A stretch of DNA of 64,000 nucleotides from Mauremys mutica (taxonomy: Eukaryota > Chordata > Testudines > Geoemydidae): assembly GCF_020497125.1 (NCBI RefSeq), contig NC_059073.1, positions 14,715,225 through 14,779,224 on the forward strand, in the 5' to 3' direction. Position 1 is the stretch's first letter, and the number at the start of each line of letters is the position of its first letter. The translations under genes and the position numbers were made by a program. This document shows positions 43,291 through 53,796 of this stretch, one piece after another. The notes beneath the pieces are model-generated. The model searched no databases. It was not told where the DNA came from and saw only the letters and a program-made list of their open reading frames with translations.

Positions 43291-44723
43291 TGGTGTCATA
43301 TATTTCATAGGGACTGGGAATAAAAAGGAGCTAGAACGAGCTGCAAATTTGAGGTTGCTGCTCTTATTGAGATAGCAGAACGAGTGTTTAGTATACCTCC
43401 TTCCACTGGTTATAGGTCTGATTAAAAGTTATGGACCATTAGTTACACAGACATAATTTGCCTTGTTATAAAGAAGAGAGGACCTTGGTTGTAATTTCTT
43501 AACATAGGACCTGATGCTACAAATCTTTACACGAGGGAGTTAGGATTACTCATGTGAGGAAGGGCTTGCAGTAATGCATCCCTAGATTATGAGGTAGGGG
43601 AGGCAGACAGAGTGTCTTCCATTTGACTGTAGAGCAAACATGAACTACAGATCAACGAACAAGCTCCCCGCCAGAAATGGGTATTTCACACTTGTTCAGT
43701 TAACACCAGTGATCCCCAAACAGTGAGCCTGTTTAAGGACTAATAGTTTTTCTGTCATTCATGAATGTTACCTCTTAAATCCTGAAGTTGGAGAACCTTG
43801 GCTTTTCAAAGCAGGGTGGTTTGCTTTGGCTTAACTTGCGTCATAGTAAGGACCGGCACGGAGCCAGGGAGCCGGGGATGGGGGGTGGTGAGCACCAGAG
43901 CCCTTTACTTGGGCATCTATTCAGGGATTTCACTAACCTTGTTGTCCAGTGGCGGGGCCTAAGCAGCCCCACAATGGAGCTGGGGGGAGTATTAGCTAAT
44001 GTGGCAGATCAGCTGTTCGCATTTACAAGGACTTGTCTGGCAGCTGTCTTTAGTCACAGGTGGTGAAGGATCTCTTAATGGTGTATGGAAATTGCACAGG
44101 ATCTCCTCCCATATCGGCTGAAATACTAATCTGAAGCCTCTCATCAGTGAATACTTTGATCTACTCTTGGGGCTAGTAAATAATAATTGAAACCTAGACC
44201 AAGCAACATTGTTGTGTTTGATTCATCAGCCAGGAATTTCCGACTATCTCTGTGTTACAGGCAGCCAAGGTCTAGGTTTCTACACTGACATCCTCATAAC
44301 CAGACTGCACAGTGGGAACAGTGAAAGTTTTTCATTCTCATCTGTCCCTCATCTTTGAACTGTAGATCTCATGGCAATTGCCTTAGAACACATGCAATTA
44401 TGAGAGTTTGAATTTACTTTAGGTTTTTTTTTCAATTGGGTTGTGGAATTTAATATGAGAGAAACCGTTTGGAAAGATAAAAGCCTTCTTCCCTTTGCCC
44501 GTTTGCTGGAGCTCCATCTTGAAGGTGCTGAAATATTTGGATAAGTTGGAAATAGGACAGGTCTGTCCTTGTTACATGTCCCATGCAGTTTAATAGACTC
44601 AGAAAGTGCCGACAGTCTGGATGCACTCCAGAAAAGCATGCAGACCTTCGGGTAATCAGACCTTAGCACATAAGGTTTTGAGGATTATTTATCAGTATCT
44701 GGAATCCAAGTGTCAAATTCTCT

Positions 44724-45134
44724 TAGAATCATAGAATCATAGAATATCAGGGTTGGAAGGGACCTCAGGAGGTCATCTACTCCAACCCCCTGCTCCAAGC
44801 AGGACCAATTCCCAACTAAATCATCCCAGCCAGGGCTTTGTCAAGCCTGACCTTAAAAACATCTAAGGAAGGAGATTCCACCACCTCCCTAGGTAACCCA
44901 TTCCAGTGCTTCACCACTCTCTGAGTGAAAAAGTTTTTCCTAATATCCAACCTAAACCTCCCGCACTGCAACTTGAGACCATTACTCCTTGTTCTGTCAT
45001 CAGGTACCTCTGAGAACAGTCTAGATCCATCCTCTTTGGAACCCCCTTTCAGGTAGTTGAAAGTAGCTATCAAATCCCTCCTCATTCTTCTCTTCTGCAG
45101 ACTAAACAATCCCAGTTCCCTCAGCCTCTCCTCA
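44724..45134 (-). mobile_element. CR1 LINE 3' fragment, - strand
   Basis: The + strand begins AGAATCATAGAATCATAGAA, the CR1 3' octamer repeat, and the - strand frame 44816-45109 gives [20 protein letters not shown] to LDKALAGMI, the CR1 ORF2 C-terminus. It is of the same young subfamily as 7831-10248. It abuts or interrupts the next CR1 copy. Confidence 0.93.
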
Positions 45135-45722
45135 TCTAGTCAGCTAGTCCAGTCCCCTGCATTCATGGCAGAACTAAGTATTATCTAGACCATCCCTGAC
45201 AGCTGTTTGTCTAACCGCTCTTAAAAATCTCCAATGATGAAGATTCCACCACCTCACTGGGCAATTTATTCCAGTGCTTAACCACCCTGACAGTTAGGAA
45301 GTTTTTCCTAATGTCCAACTTAAATGGCCCTTTCTGCAATTTAAGCCCACAGCTTCTTGTCCTACCCTCTTAAGTTAAGGAGAACATTTTTTCTCCTTCC
45401 TCCTTTTAATAACCTTCTATGTACTTGAAAACTGTTATCGTGTCCTTTGTCTTCTCTTCTCCAAACTAAACAAACCCAATTTTTTCAATCTTCACTCATA
45501 GGTCATGTTTTCTAGACCTTTAATCATTTTTGTTGCTTTTCTCTGGACTTTCTCCACATCTTTCCTGAAATGTGGTGCCCAGAACTGGACATAATATTCC
45601 AGCTGAAGCCTAATCATCATGTAGTAGAACAGAAGAATTACTTCTCTTGTCTGGCTTCCAATACTCCTGCTAATACATTTCAGAATGATGTTTGCCCTTG
45701 TTGCAACATTGTTCACCTCTTC
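45135..45722 (-). mobile_element. Older CR1 LINE fragment, - strand
   Basis: A second, more diverged CR1 subfamily: the - strand frame 45492-45716 has YYVQFWAPHFRKDVEKVQR and IKGLENMTYE, homologous to 7915-8427 but clearly different. Its very 3' end appears replaced by the 44724-45134 copy, suggesting the younger CR1 inserted into this one. Confidence 0.85.
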
Positions 45723-46129
45723 TCACAGAGATCAATGTAACTCCACTTACCTTGTTGAAATTGCAGTCGGAAACCAAGAGGTGAATTTAATTAACCTTGA
45801 GACAGAAAATCCCATTTAGAAATGAGAGGACAGCTTCCGACATGCATGTTCAGTGTGATCTACTATATTTTAGTTCCATTTTTCAACCTCACATTCTCAA
45901 GACTTTGTCAGGGCCAATGGAAAAGAATGGAGCAATTAAGCATAAATCATAAACAACAAGGAAATAGTTTTGTTTTTTTAGAATGGTACTTTTTAAACTA
46001 ATGTCTGGGTCCATGAGTGGGGTTCCTAGACACTACAGAATACAATATTATTGATAAGAATACAGTGAGGTCTCCCAGTGTCTGCATTGGAGCATCTGTG
46101 GCAAATAGGAATTTAAAGAAAGCACGGAG

Positions 46130-46857
46130 GTAATATGATCACTGAATTGAAGGCACTCTAGAGAAGGAAGAGGCTAAGCTTTCATGGGATCTGGCAATTA
46201 CCACAGACAGAATGGTGCAGGCAAGCAGGCCAGACGTAGTTCTTGTAGAAAGGAAGACAAATAAGACCATTTGGCAAGATATTGCCATACTAGCAGTCAG
46301 AAATATAAAAAAGAAACAAGAAGAGAAGATGGCAAAGTATGAAGAAGTCAGCAACAAAGTGGATCAGTTATGGAAACCTAGAATCAAGAATATCCCAATG
46401 ATTATTGGAGCACTTGGAGCAATCCCTAAGGGTGTGAATGAGCAGCTCAAGAATACACTAAGACAGGGGTTCTCAAACTTCATTGCATCGCAACCCTCTT
46501 CTGACAACAAAAATTATTATACGACCCAAGCGGGGAGACCAAAGCCTGAGCCCACTTGAGCCCCACTGCCCTGGGCGGGGACAAAGACAAAGCACAAGTC
46601 CCACCACCCCATGCAGGTGGGCCAAAGCTGAAGCCCAAGGACTTCAGCCCCAGGCAGGGGGCCTGTAACCTGAACCTCGTCACCCCGCGCTGAAGCCCTC
46701 AGGCCCCAGCAAGTCTAATGCCAGCCCTGGCCACCCCATTAAAATGGAGTCATGACGCACTCTGGTGTCCCGACCCACAGTTTGAGAACCACTGCATAGG
46801 ATGTTATGGCCAGCGACCTCCAGAAGACAGTGCTCTTAGACACTGTGAGAATGTAAA
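46130..46857 (+). mobile_element. LINE C-terminal relic of restriction-like endonuclease type
   Basis: The + strand frame from about 46212 reads SRPDVVLVERKTNKTIWQDI, then MIIGALGAIPKGVNEQLKNT. This resembles the C-terminal domain of LINEs that use a restriction-like endonuclease (R2/R4 or Dong type): the RPD with an Asp about 14 residues later fits the PD-(D/E)xK pattern, and IGALGAIPK is a recurrent block downstream. After a hAT insertion (46464-46794) the reading resumes in another frame as SDLQKTVLLDTVRM. The family name is inference from remembered resemblance. Inactive. Confidence 0.65.
46464..46794. mobile_element. Miniature hAT-like transposon inside the LINE relic
   Basis: It starts CAGGGGTTCTCAAACT and ends CACAGTTTGAGAACCACTG, the same terminal family as 1403-1625. 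The interior is GC-rich with GGCCAAAGCTGAAGCCC-type repeats. It is inserted between two in-order pieces of the 46130-46857 LINE remnant. The flanking 8-mers CACTAAGA and CATAGGAT do not match well, so the duplication has decayed or is misplaced. Confidence 0.85.
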
Positions 46858-47473
46858 GGAAAGTCAAAGGAGAGCAAGTGCATTTGAGCACCTGAAATGC
46901 AGGAATATTGTGGAGAGTTTAACTAAACTCCTGACTACCCAAACCTATGGAACAGGTTCGTGATCGGGATTTATTGGTGACTCATGGGGATACATTTTAG
47001 ACAGTAGCTTTCCCCTTTTTATGCATAATGATCTTGTTTCTTGTGAAGGCTTTTTGTTTAACAACACAATATCCCCACTACTGCTGCTAATAATGTCATT
47101 ATTTTCCTTGCTCGTGTTGCTTCATGCAGAAGATAACCTATCAGAAGAGGCATACACACAAAGTTGGTGAATCCCTTGTCTGAATAGAGATTATTGATAA
47201 GAATGTTACTACAGAATTATTTTGCTATGAATTGCGAAGGTCAGTATTGGCTTCTGTCAAGTTTCAGACGTGTGACATGTTCTTATGGATTCCATGCGAC
47301 ATCCTCTGTAGCCTTAATTTAGCTGTCTTGTTCCAATGGGCTTTACACATGCCCACCTCTGTTGGATCTTCATCTCAGGAGTCACAGCAACATGAAGAGT
47401 TCTGTAGACCCTCTGTGGCTCTTTACAATTGGATTGTGATGCTGTGAGCTGTAGTAGGTCTAATATACAACAA

Positions 47474-47690
47474 TAATTATTGTTAGAAAGTTGGTCTTTT
47501 ATTGGACCAACTTCTATTGGTGAGAGAGACAAGTTTTCGAGCTACACAGAGCTCTTCTTCAGGTCTCAGGACCTTCCTCAGACTTGAAGAAATTCTCTGT
47601 GTAAGCTCAAAAGCTTGTCTCTCTCGCCAACAGAAGTTGGTCCAATAAAAGATATTCCCTCACCCACCTTGTCTCTCTAATATCCTGGGA
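47474..47690. repeat. Long imperfect palindrome
   Basis: Left arm GTTGGTCTTTTATTGGACCA ... GAGAGAGACAAGTTTTCGAG and right arm AAAGCTTGTCTCTCTCGCCA ... AGTTGGTCCAATAAAAGATA are reverse complements over about 85 bp with few mismatches, meeting around 47575 (CAGGTCTCAGGACC). The repeat is continued by CACCCACCTTGTCTCTCTAA. A single transcript could fold into one long hairpin. The GGTCCAATAAAAGATATT block is an abundant reptile interspersed repeat, possibly Penelope-related. Confidence 0.75.
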
Positions 47691-47734
47691 CTGACCACAG
47701 CAACACTGCATACAATAATTATAATTTAATATTT

Positions 47735-47800
47735 ACATTACAGGATAGCCCACAGACCCCAATTAGAATCAGGGCCCATTGTGCTAGGAGCATATTCTGG
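47735..47800. repeat. MIR-like tail fragment
   Basis: AATCAGGGCCCATTGTGCTA preceded by CCCACAGACCCC, resembling the reversed MIR 3' end. Short. Confidence 0.4.
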
Positions 47801-50199
47801 ACACAACAAAGAGGTGCTGAAGTTGAGTTGTGTTCTAACTAGCATGCCTGGTCTGGCCTGGAAACCTGATCTGGGACGTGATACGCTGCACACATTGCTT
47901 TTGTTGTGTTGTAACATACCATTGCCCAGAGGTACCTTGAGTTGTAAGGGCCAGTCCCCTGAGTGTTCAGAGAAAGAGAGAGCTGCAGGAAGGAACTGTG
48001 TATACACCATGAGTGGACTTCTCTCATGGCAGCTCTTCCCTGGTGATTTTGTTTCAGACTATAGCGATGCTGTTTCTGTTGAACCCTAACTTTCAGTATC
48101 AGGTTTAGTGCATTAGACTTCTTCCAGCACAGCTGGTAAAAGCAAGCTTGGATTTCCACCCAGACCATTGAGCTAACCCAATAATTAACACGATGCTCAT
48201 CCTCATGTTGAACTGACATGGGTCAGATGAGTCTCTCAGGCTTTAACCCTTAGAATGCTGAGGACAGCTGTATTTTCAGCTCAGTGTTCTAAATGGAGGG
48301 GGAGGAGGGCTGGAACCAGACTCTCCTTTTCCTTCCCCTTATCGGTTCGTCCATCTTGCACCAGAGGAGAATCTTTACACCTCCCTAATACCCGTTTCTC
48401 TGAACAGTCCTCCTGATGTGAACCACCTCCACCCTGCTGGTTGCAGCTGGAGGGAGTAATCTGTAACTAGCAGCAGAGAGAGATGGGTCCTGTCAGGAAG
48501 GCAGACCACAGGAGCAAGGGGGTTTGAACAACAACGTAGAGTCAGGCAGCAGCACATTTGGAAAGACCCAGTCCCAAGCTGTTGCACTTCCCAGTGGCCA
48601 GAAACCCTCATTCATCTCTGTCCCAGAGTCCCCGTCAGCAGCTCCACAAACTGGCTGATCCCCACTGTATTGTATGTTACACTCAGATCAGGCCGCTGTT
48701 TTAAACTGGAGCATTTTATTAAAAGTTTTGTCAGAATCAAACAAAAGCCCCACTTCTGGAGCGCCTTCTAGAAGCACCAGATTCTATTTTGACTTCATCC
48801 TGCTCCCCTGAGCTGTATCCCGTTCCAAACCTTAAAAGTACAGGCCATCGGAAAATCTAGCAATGGCATTCCATCCAGTTCTTGGCCCAAAAAACAGTCC
48901 ACATTTCTGGTACCATATATATCTTAATGTATGAGTGCTACATATACCCCTGGAGCCAAACCCATCTCTGGTTTAAGACAATGGCTACTCTAAAAGTGAA
49001 TCTGGCTACTTGGAATTAACCAGGTGTCCTAGGGCTTAAGCTTTGTTGTATGGTGAGTTGGAAAATAGCCTTGTGCTATCATATGTTAGAATTCTCGCCC
49101 ACCAATCCGTAGCCCCAAATTCCCCCATGCTTCCCTAATCCTCTTTCCTTACTTGACTACCTTGTGCTCTGTGTGGGCGCGTGGACCATGCAAATGACAG
49201 TCTCTCTCCTTGCCAAGGCGAGTGAAACAAACAGCACAGGAATAGAAACGTAGGCAAACGAACTAAAAGAGCAATAATGTGATTGAGCATCTAGATTAAA
49301 TCAAGAGCAAAACTGTAATTGCCAGCAAGGTAAATACATTCATTCTCAAGAAAACACATATTTTTATCTGTGCTATTATCTGAAGTTGCTGATCAAGGCA
49401 ATAACAAACCCTGTTACGTAGTCAAAGGATACACGCTGATATACACTTAGCTGAGTTTTGCTATGAACGGAGCATAATTGGTGGTTATGTCTGCTGTATT
49501 AATAGGCAATGTGACATTTCGCTGAGCTTTCCTCTCATAGGTATAATTTCTCCTGGTGAGTGTCTTCATTGCCTTCCAGCCGGGCTGTTACATTGCAGAG
49601 CAGCTCTGTTGTTGTTTGATTTTGACTAAACTGTGAATGGCCAAACCTTTCCCCCGCAATGAGGGAAACTGGTCTCCCTGCCTTTCTGCCTCTGTAATTA
49701 TATGTTGCTTTAAGGGAGGTCTCATTTTGAAAGGCACAAAGTACACGAGGGAAAGACAGGCTCCTTTCGCACCACTGGTAGCAGCCACAAATTAGCCTAC
49801 CCTATCATCTGTATGGAGATAGAACATCTCCTATATATTTATAATTGCAAGGCAAGCATCTACTTATTCCTCACCCACGCCCTGAGCCAGGCTTGGGGAG
49901 GAGTGGAGCCGTAGCACTTCAATGGAGGCTTCCTGAGTCATTTTGTCTTCAGAGGAGTGGGTTCCTAGGCACTTCCTGGCAACATGCTCAGCAGCCTTTA
50001 AAGCTCTGAAATCCACCTCTCTGCAGAAGACCAGCACAAGGTCTATGCATCACTAAAGCTTTATCTGAGGGTTTAAGTGAGACTTACGGGGTGCACTGGG
50101 TTTTTGCTGGCCCAGAGCACAGTGGTGAATTTCACTTATAGGCGATATCTGCACTGCAGCTGGGTGGGGGTAATTCCCAGACTGGGGAAATATACACAT
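47801..50199. other. Unclassified intron sequence
   Basis: 2.4 kb with no identifiable repeat, exon or RNA gene. Confidence 0.6.
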
Positions 50200-50336
50200 A
50201 CACTCTTAGTCTTCAAGACCAGAAGGCACCATCATGATCATCTAGTCTGACCTTGTGCACATTGCAGGCCACGGAACCTTGCTCACTCACTCTTGTAATA
50301 GACCCCTAACCTCTGGCTGAGTTACTTACTCCTCGG

Positions 50337-51360
50337 GGAATTCTGTGCCAAAAAAATAACAATTCTGCACAAAAAGATAAAAATTCTACACACGGTATTT
50401 TAAAATTCTGCAAAATTCTGTGTATTTTATTTGTCAAAATAACACAATGTAATCATGCCACTTTCAATTATTTTGGTAATTTATTTCAAAATACCTGTCA
50501 GCAAATATGTTTGTAACAATACAGACAACAACAAAAAAAAGACTCAGGAAATGTTTTTTGACAGATTCCTTAACAGGCAAATTAATACCGAACTTTGAGT
50601 AATAATTCATTTAAACTACAATACAGAACTATATTCCCACACCCCTCAGAACCAGTGCAAAGGCGTACTAGGGGAGTCAGGGGTAAGCAAGGAGCTGAGC
50701 AAGAGGGAAGTAATTGCTGTGAGGGAGCCTGGGGAATAAACTTGGAGGATTGTTGGGTGTGGGTGGGAGAAGTATGGAGCAGGTTTTTGCGGGTCAGGAG
50801 AAGATTTTATGTAGTTGGGGAGCCTTCTCCATGCAGACCCTGACTGCCCCTAGTCTTTCCCATTCAGTCAGGCACATCTGCCCCTGTCCCAATGTGTGTC
50901 TGCATCCACATGTGTCCCTGAACTCCCACTCAGCCACTCCTCCTCACTGTCCACATGTGGCCCTGCATCCCCACTCCCATTCAGCCCTCAGCTCAATGCT
51001 ATCATCCCTATAGCTCCTGTTCACCTGCCCCAGTCTGTCCCCCCCCCACTAGCCCTTCTAAACCCCAGTCTATGACCCCGCCAGCAGCCCCATGTGCCCT
51101 GCTCTGCCTGACTCCCCCATATCCTGTGTCTCTTCACCTGGCCCCACAGACAGGGTACTGGTTAGGAAGGTAGCCACTGCCTCCTCTCTCTCTCTGACTG
51201 GCTGCTCCAGCACAGAGCCGGCTGCCCTTTCTTCTGGCACCACAGCAGCCCTTGGTGGGAGAAAGGTATAATTGCAGCACCTCCCTGGCAACATCTGTTT
51301 TCTGCAGGGGGAGACCTGCATTCTGTGCATGCACGGTAGCACAGAATTCCCCCAGGAGTA
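50337..51360. mobile_element. 1.0-kb non-autonomous TIR transposon
   Basis: The element 50339-51358 begins CTCCTCGGGGAATTCTGTGC and ends GCACAGAATTCCCCCAGGAG, inverted partners over about 20 bp with one mismatch, with TA at 50337-50338 and 51359-51360. TA duplications suggest the Tc1/mariner superfamily. The interior has an AT-rich left third (50350-50600) and a C-rich right part; no transposase frame. It sits within the old CR1, whose sequence resumes at AAATCACTGGAG. Confidence 0.85.
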
Positions 51361-52942
51361 AAATCACTGGAGTCCTCTAATCATGATTTAAAAACTTCAA
51401 GTTACAGAGAATCCACCATTTACCCTAGTTTAAACCTGCAAGTGACCCATATCTCATGCTGCAGAGGAAGGTGAAAGACCTCCAAGGTCTCTGCCACTCT
51501 GCCCTGAAGGAAAATTCCTTCCCAACTCCAAATATGGTGATCAGTTGGATCTTGCCAAAATGCTCAGGATCCAACAGCCAGACACCTGAGAAAGAGTTCT
51601 CTGTAGTAACTCAGAGCCTTCCCCATCTAGTGTCCCATTACCCACCATTGGGGATACTTGCCCCTATCAGTCACAGATTGGCTACATGCCATTATAGGCA
51701 GTCTCATACCATCCCTTCCGTAAACTTATTAAACTCAGTCATGAAGCCGGTTAGGTTTTTTGCCCCCACTGCTCCCTTTGGAAAGCTGTTCCAGAACTTC
51801 GCTCCACTGATGGTTAGAAATCTTTGTCTAATTTCAAGCCTAAACTTGTTGATGGCCGGTTTATAGCCATTTGTTCTTGTGTCCACATTGACACTTAAAT
51901 AACTCCTCTCCCTCCCTGCTATTTATCCCTCTGATGTATTGATAGAAAGCAGCCAGATCTCCGTCAGCATTCGATTGGTTAGGGTAAACAAGCCAAGCTT
52001 TGTTGCTTCTAACTGATTTCAGTCCCCAGCTTATAGCAAAAGTTCTTGTTATTAGTCCCTAAGTGCGTGACTTTGCACTTGGCACTGTTAAATTTCATCC
52101 CATTTCTATTACTCCAGTTTTCAAAGTTATCTAGAGCCTCTTGTATGATATTCAGGTCCTTGTCGGTATTGGCAATACCACCCAACTTTGTACCATCTGT
52201 AAAATTTATTAGCACAATCCTACTTTTTGTGCCAAGGACATTAATGAAAACGTTAGGTAAAATTAGTCCCAACACTGATCCCTGAGGATCTCCACTAGAA
52301 ATGTCCCTCCAGCCTGACAGTTCACCTTTCAGTATGACCCATTGTAATCTCCCCTTTAACCAGTTCGTTATCCACTTTTCAACTCTCATATTAATCCCCA
52401 TCTTCTCCAGTGCAACTAATATTTTCCCACGTGGGACTGTATCAAATGCATTACTAAAATCCAGGTAGATTAGATCTGCATTTCCTTTGTCTAAAAAATC
52501 AGTTTTCTTCTCAAAGAAAGATCAGCTTGGTCTGGCATGATCTACCTTTTGTAAAACCATGTTGTATTTTATCCCAATTACCATTTACCGCTATGTCCTT
52601 AATCACTTTCGCTTTCACAATTTTTTCCAAGACCTTACATACAGTTGACCTAATGAGCCTTTAGCTTCCTGCATCACTTCTTTTCCCTTTCTTAGAAATA
52701 GATACTCTTTTGGCAATTCTCTAGTCATAGGGTACAACCCATGAGTTTATGGGTTCGTTAAAAGATCTTGCTATTGGGCTTGCAATTTCATGTGCCAGTT
52801 CATTTAACATCCTTGGATGGAGATTATCTGGGCCCCCTGATTTGGTTCCTTCAGCTGTTTGAGTTTGACTCCCATCTTGGATGTGGTAATTTCTACTTCT
52901 GTAGTCTCATTTCCATCAGCCACCCTGCCAATGCCTCTGAGG

Positions 52943-53796
52943 CAGGGGTCCCCAATGCGGTGCCGACAAGTGACGTCATCGAGAGGCAGGGCCGCCCAGA
53001 GAATTCCGGGGGCCCGGGGTCTTCGGCGGCGGGGGGCCCTTCCGTTCCGGGACCCGCCGCCAAAGTGCCCCGAAGACCCGCGGCGGGAGCCCCCCGCCGC
53101 GGGTCTTCGGAGCACTTCGGCGGCGGGTCCTGGAACAGAAGGGGCCCCCCGCCGCCGAAGACCGGGCTGCGCTTCGGCGGCGGGTCCCGCTTCTCCCCCC
53201 CGGCCCCGGCCCCGGCCCGGCCCCGCCCGCCCGGCCGTGGCCCCGGCTTCTCCCGCCCGCCCACCCGGCCGCGGCCCCGGCCCCTCCCGCCCACCTGGCC
53301 GCGGCTTCGCCCGCCCGCCCCCCCAGGCCGGCAGCGGCCCCGGCCCCGGCTTCGCCCGCCCGCCTGCGGCCCCGGGCGCGGCTTCGCCCGCCCACCCGGC
53401 CGGCAGCGGCCCCGGCCCTGGCTTCGCCCGCCCACGGCCCCGGCCCCTTACCGAGCGCGTCGCCCGCGGGGCCTGAGCTCCGTCCCGCTCAGAGCCGCGT
53501 GGTGAGGGGGCGGGGCTGGGAGCTCCACGCCGAGCGGAGGCAGCTGCCCCTCCCCCTCCCCACGGCGCTCTGAGCGGGGCGGGGTTCAGGCCCCGTTGGA
53601 GCTCCCATCCCCGCCCTCTCACCACGCGGCTCAGGGCGGGGCTCAGGAGAGGGGCGGAGGCGGGAGCCTCCGCTCTTCTCTTGGGGGCCCCTGCGGAGCC
53701 CGGGGCCCGGGGCAAATTGCCCCCTTTGCCCCCCCCTCTGGGTGGCCCTGTCGAGAGGCATTGCCCCCGAATTTCTGCGGCATTTCGATGGCAACG
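52943..53796. mobile_element. Outer hAT-like element, partly visible
   Basis: CAGGGGTCCCCAATGCGG at 52943 is a hAT-type left end; the sequence after the inner element, GCCCCCGAATTTCTGCGGCATTTCGATGGCAACGCC (53763-53798, quoted here in pieces: GAATTTCTGCGGCATTTCG and ATGGCAACGCC), is typical of the interior of the same family. The right terminus is not clear. It interrupts the CR1 and is itself interrupted by 52987-53750. Confidence 0.55.
52979..53758. mobile_element. Inner GC-rich hAT-like element with perfect 8-bp duplication
   Basis: The element 52987-53750 begins CAGGGCCGCCCAGAG and ends CTCTGGGTGGCCCTG (14 of 15 positions complementary), flanked by a perfect TCGAGAGG at 52979-52986 and 53751-53758. 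Its interior exceeds 80% GC by eye, made of CCCGGCTTCGCCCGCCC-like degenerate tandem units and CpG-dense. It generates the longest open frames in the window on both strands (52804-53715 - and 52768-53505 +), which are not genes. The intact ends suggest a fairly recent insertion. Confidence 0.93.

Noticed and set aside
52768..53715. Two long overlapping open frames (245 and 303 codons) on opposite strands
   Set aside because: They lie in the GC-extreme interior of the hAT-like element 52987-53750; stop codons are rare there by composition, and the predicted proteins are Pro/Arg/Gly-rich low-complexity sequence.
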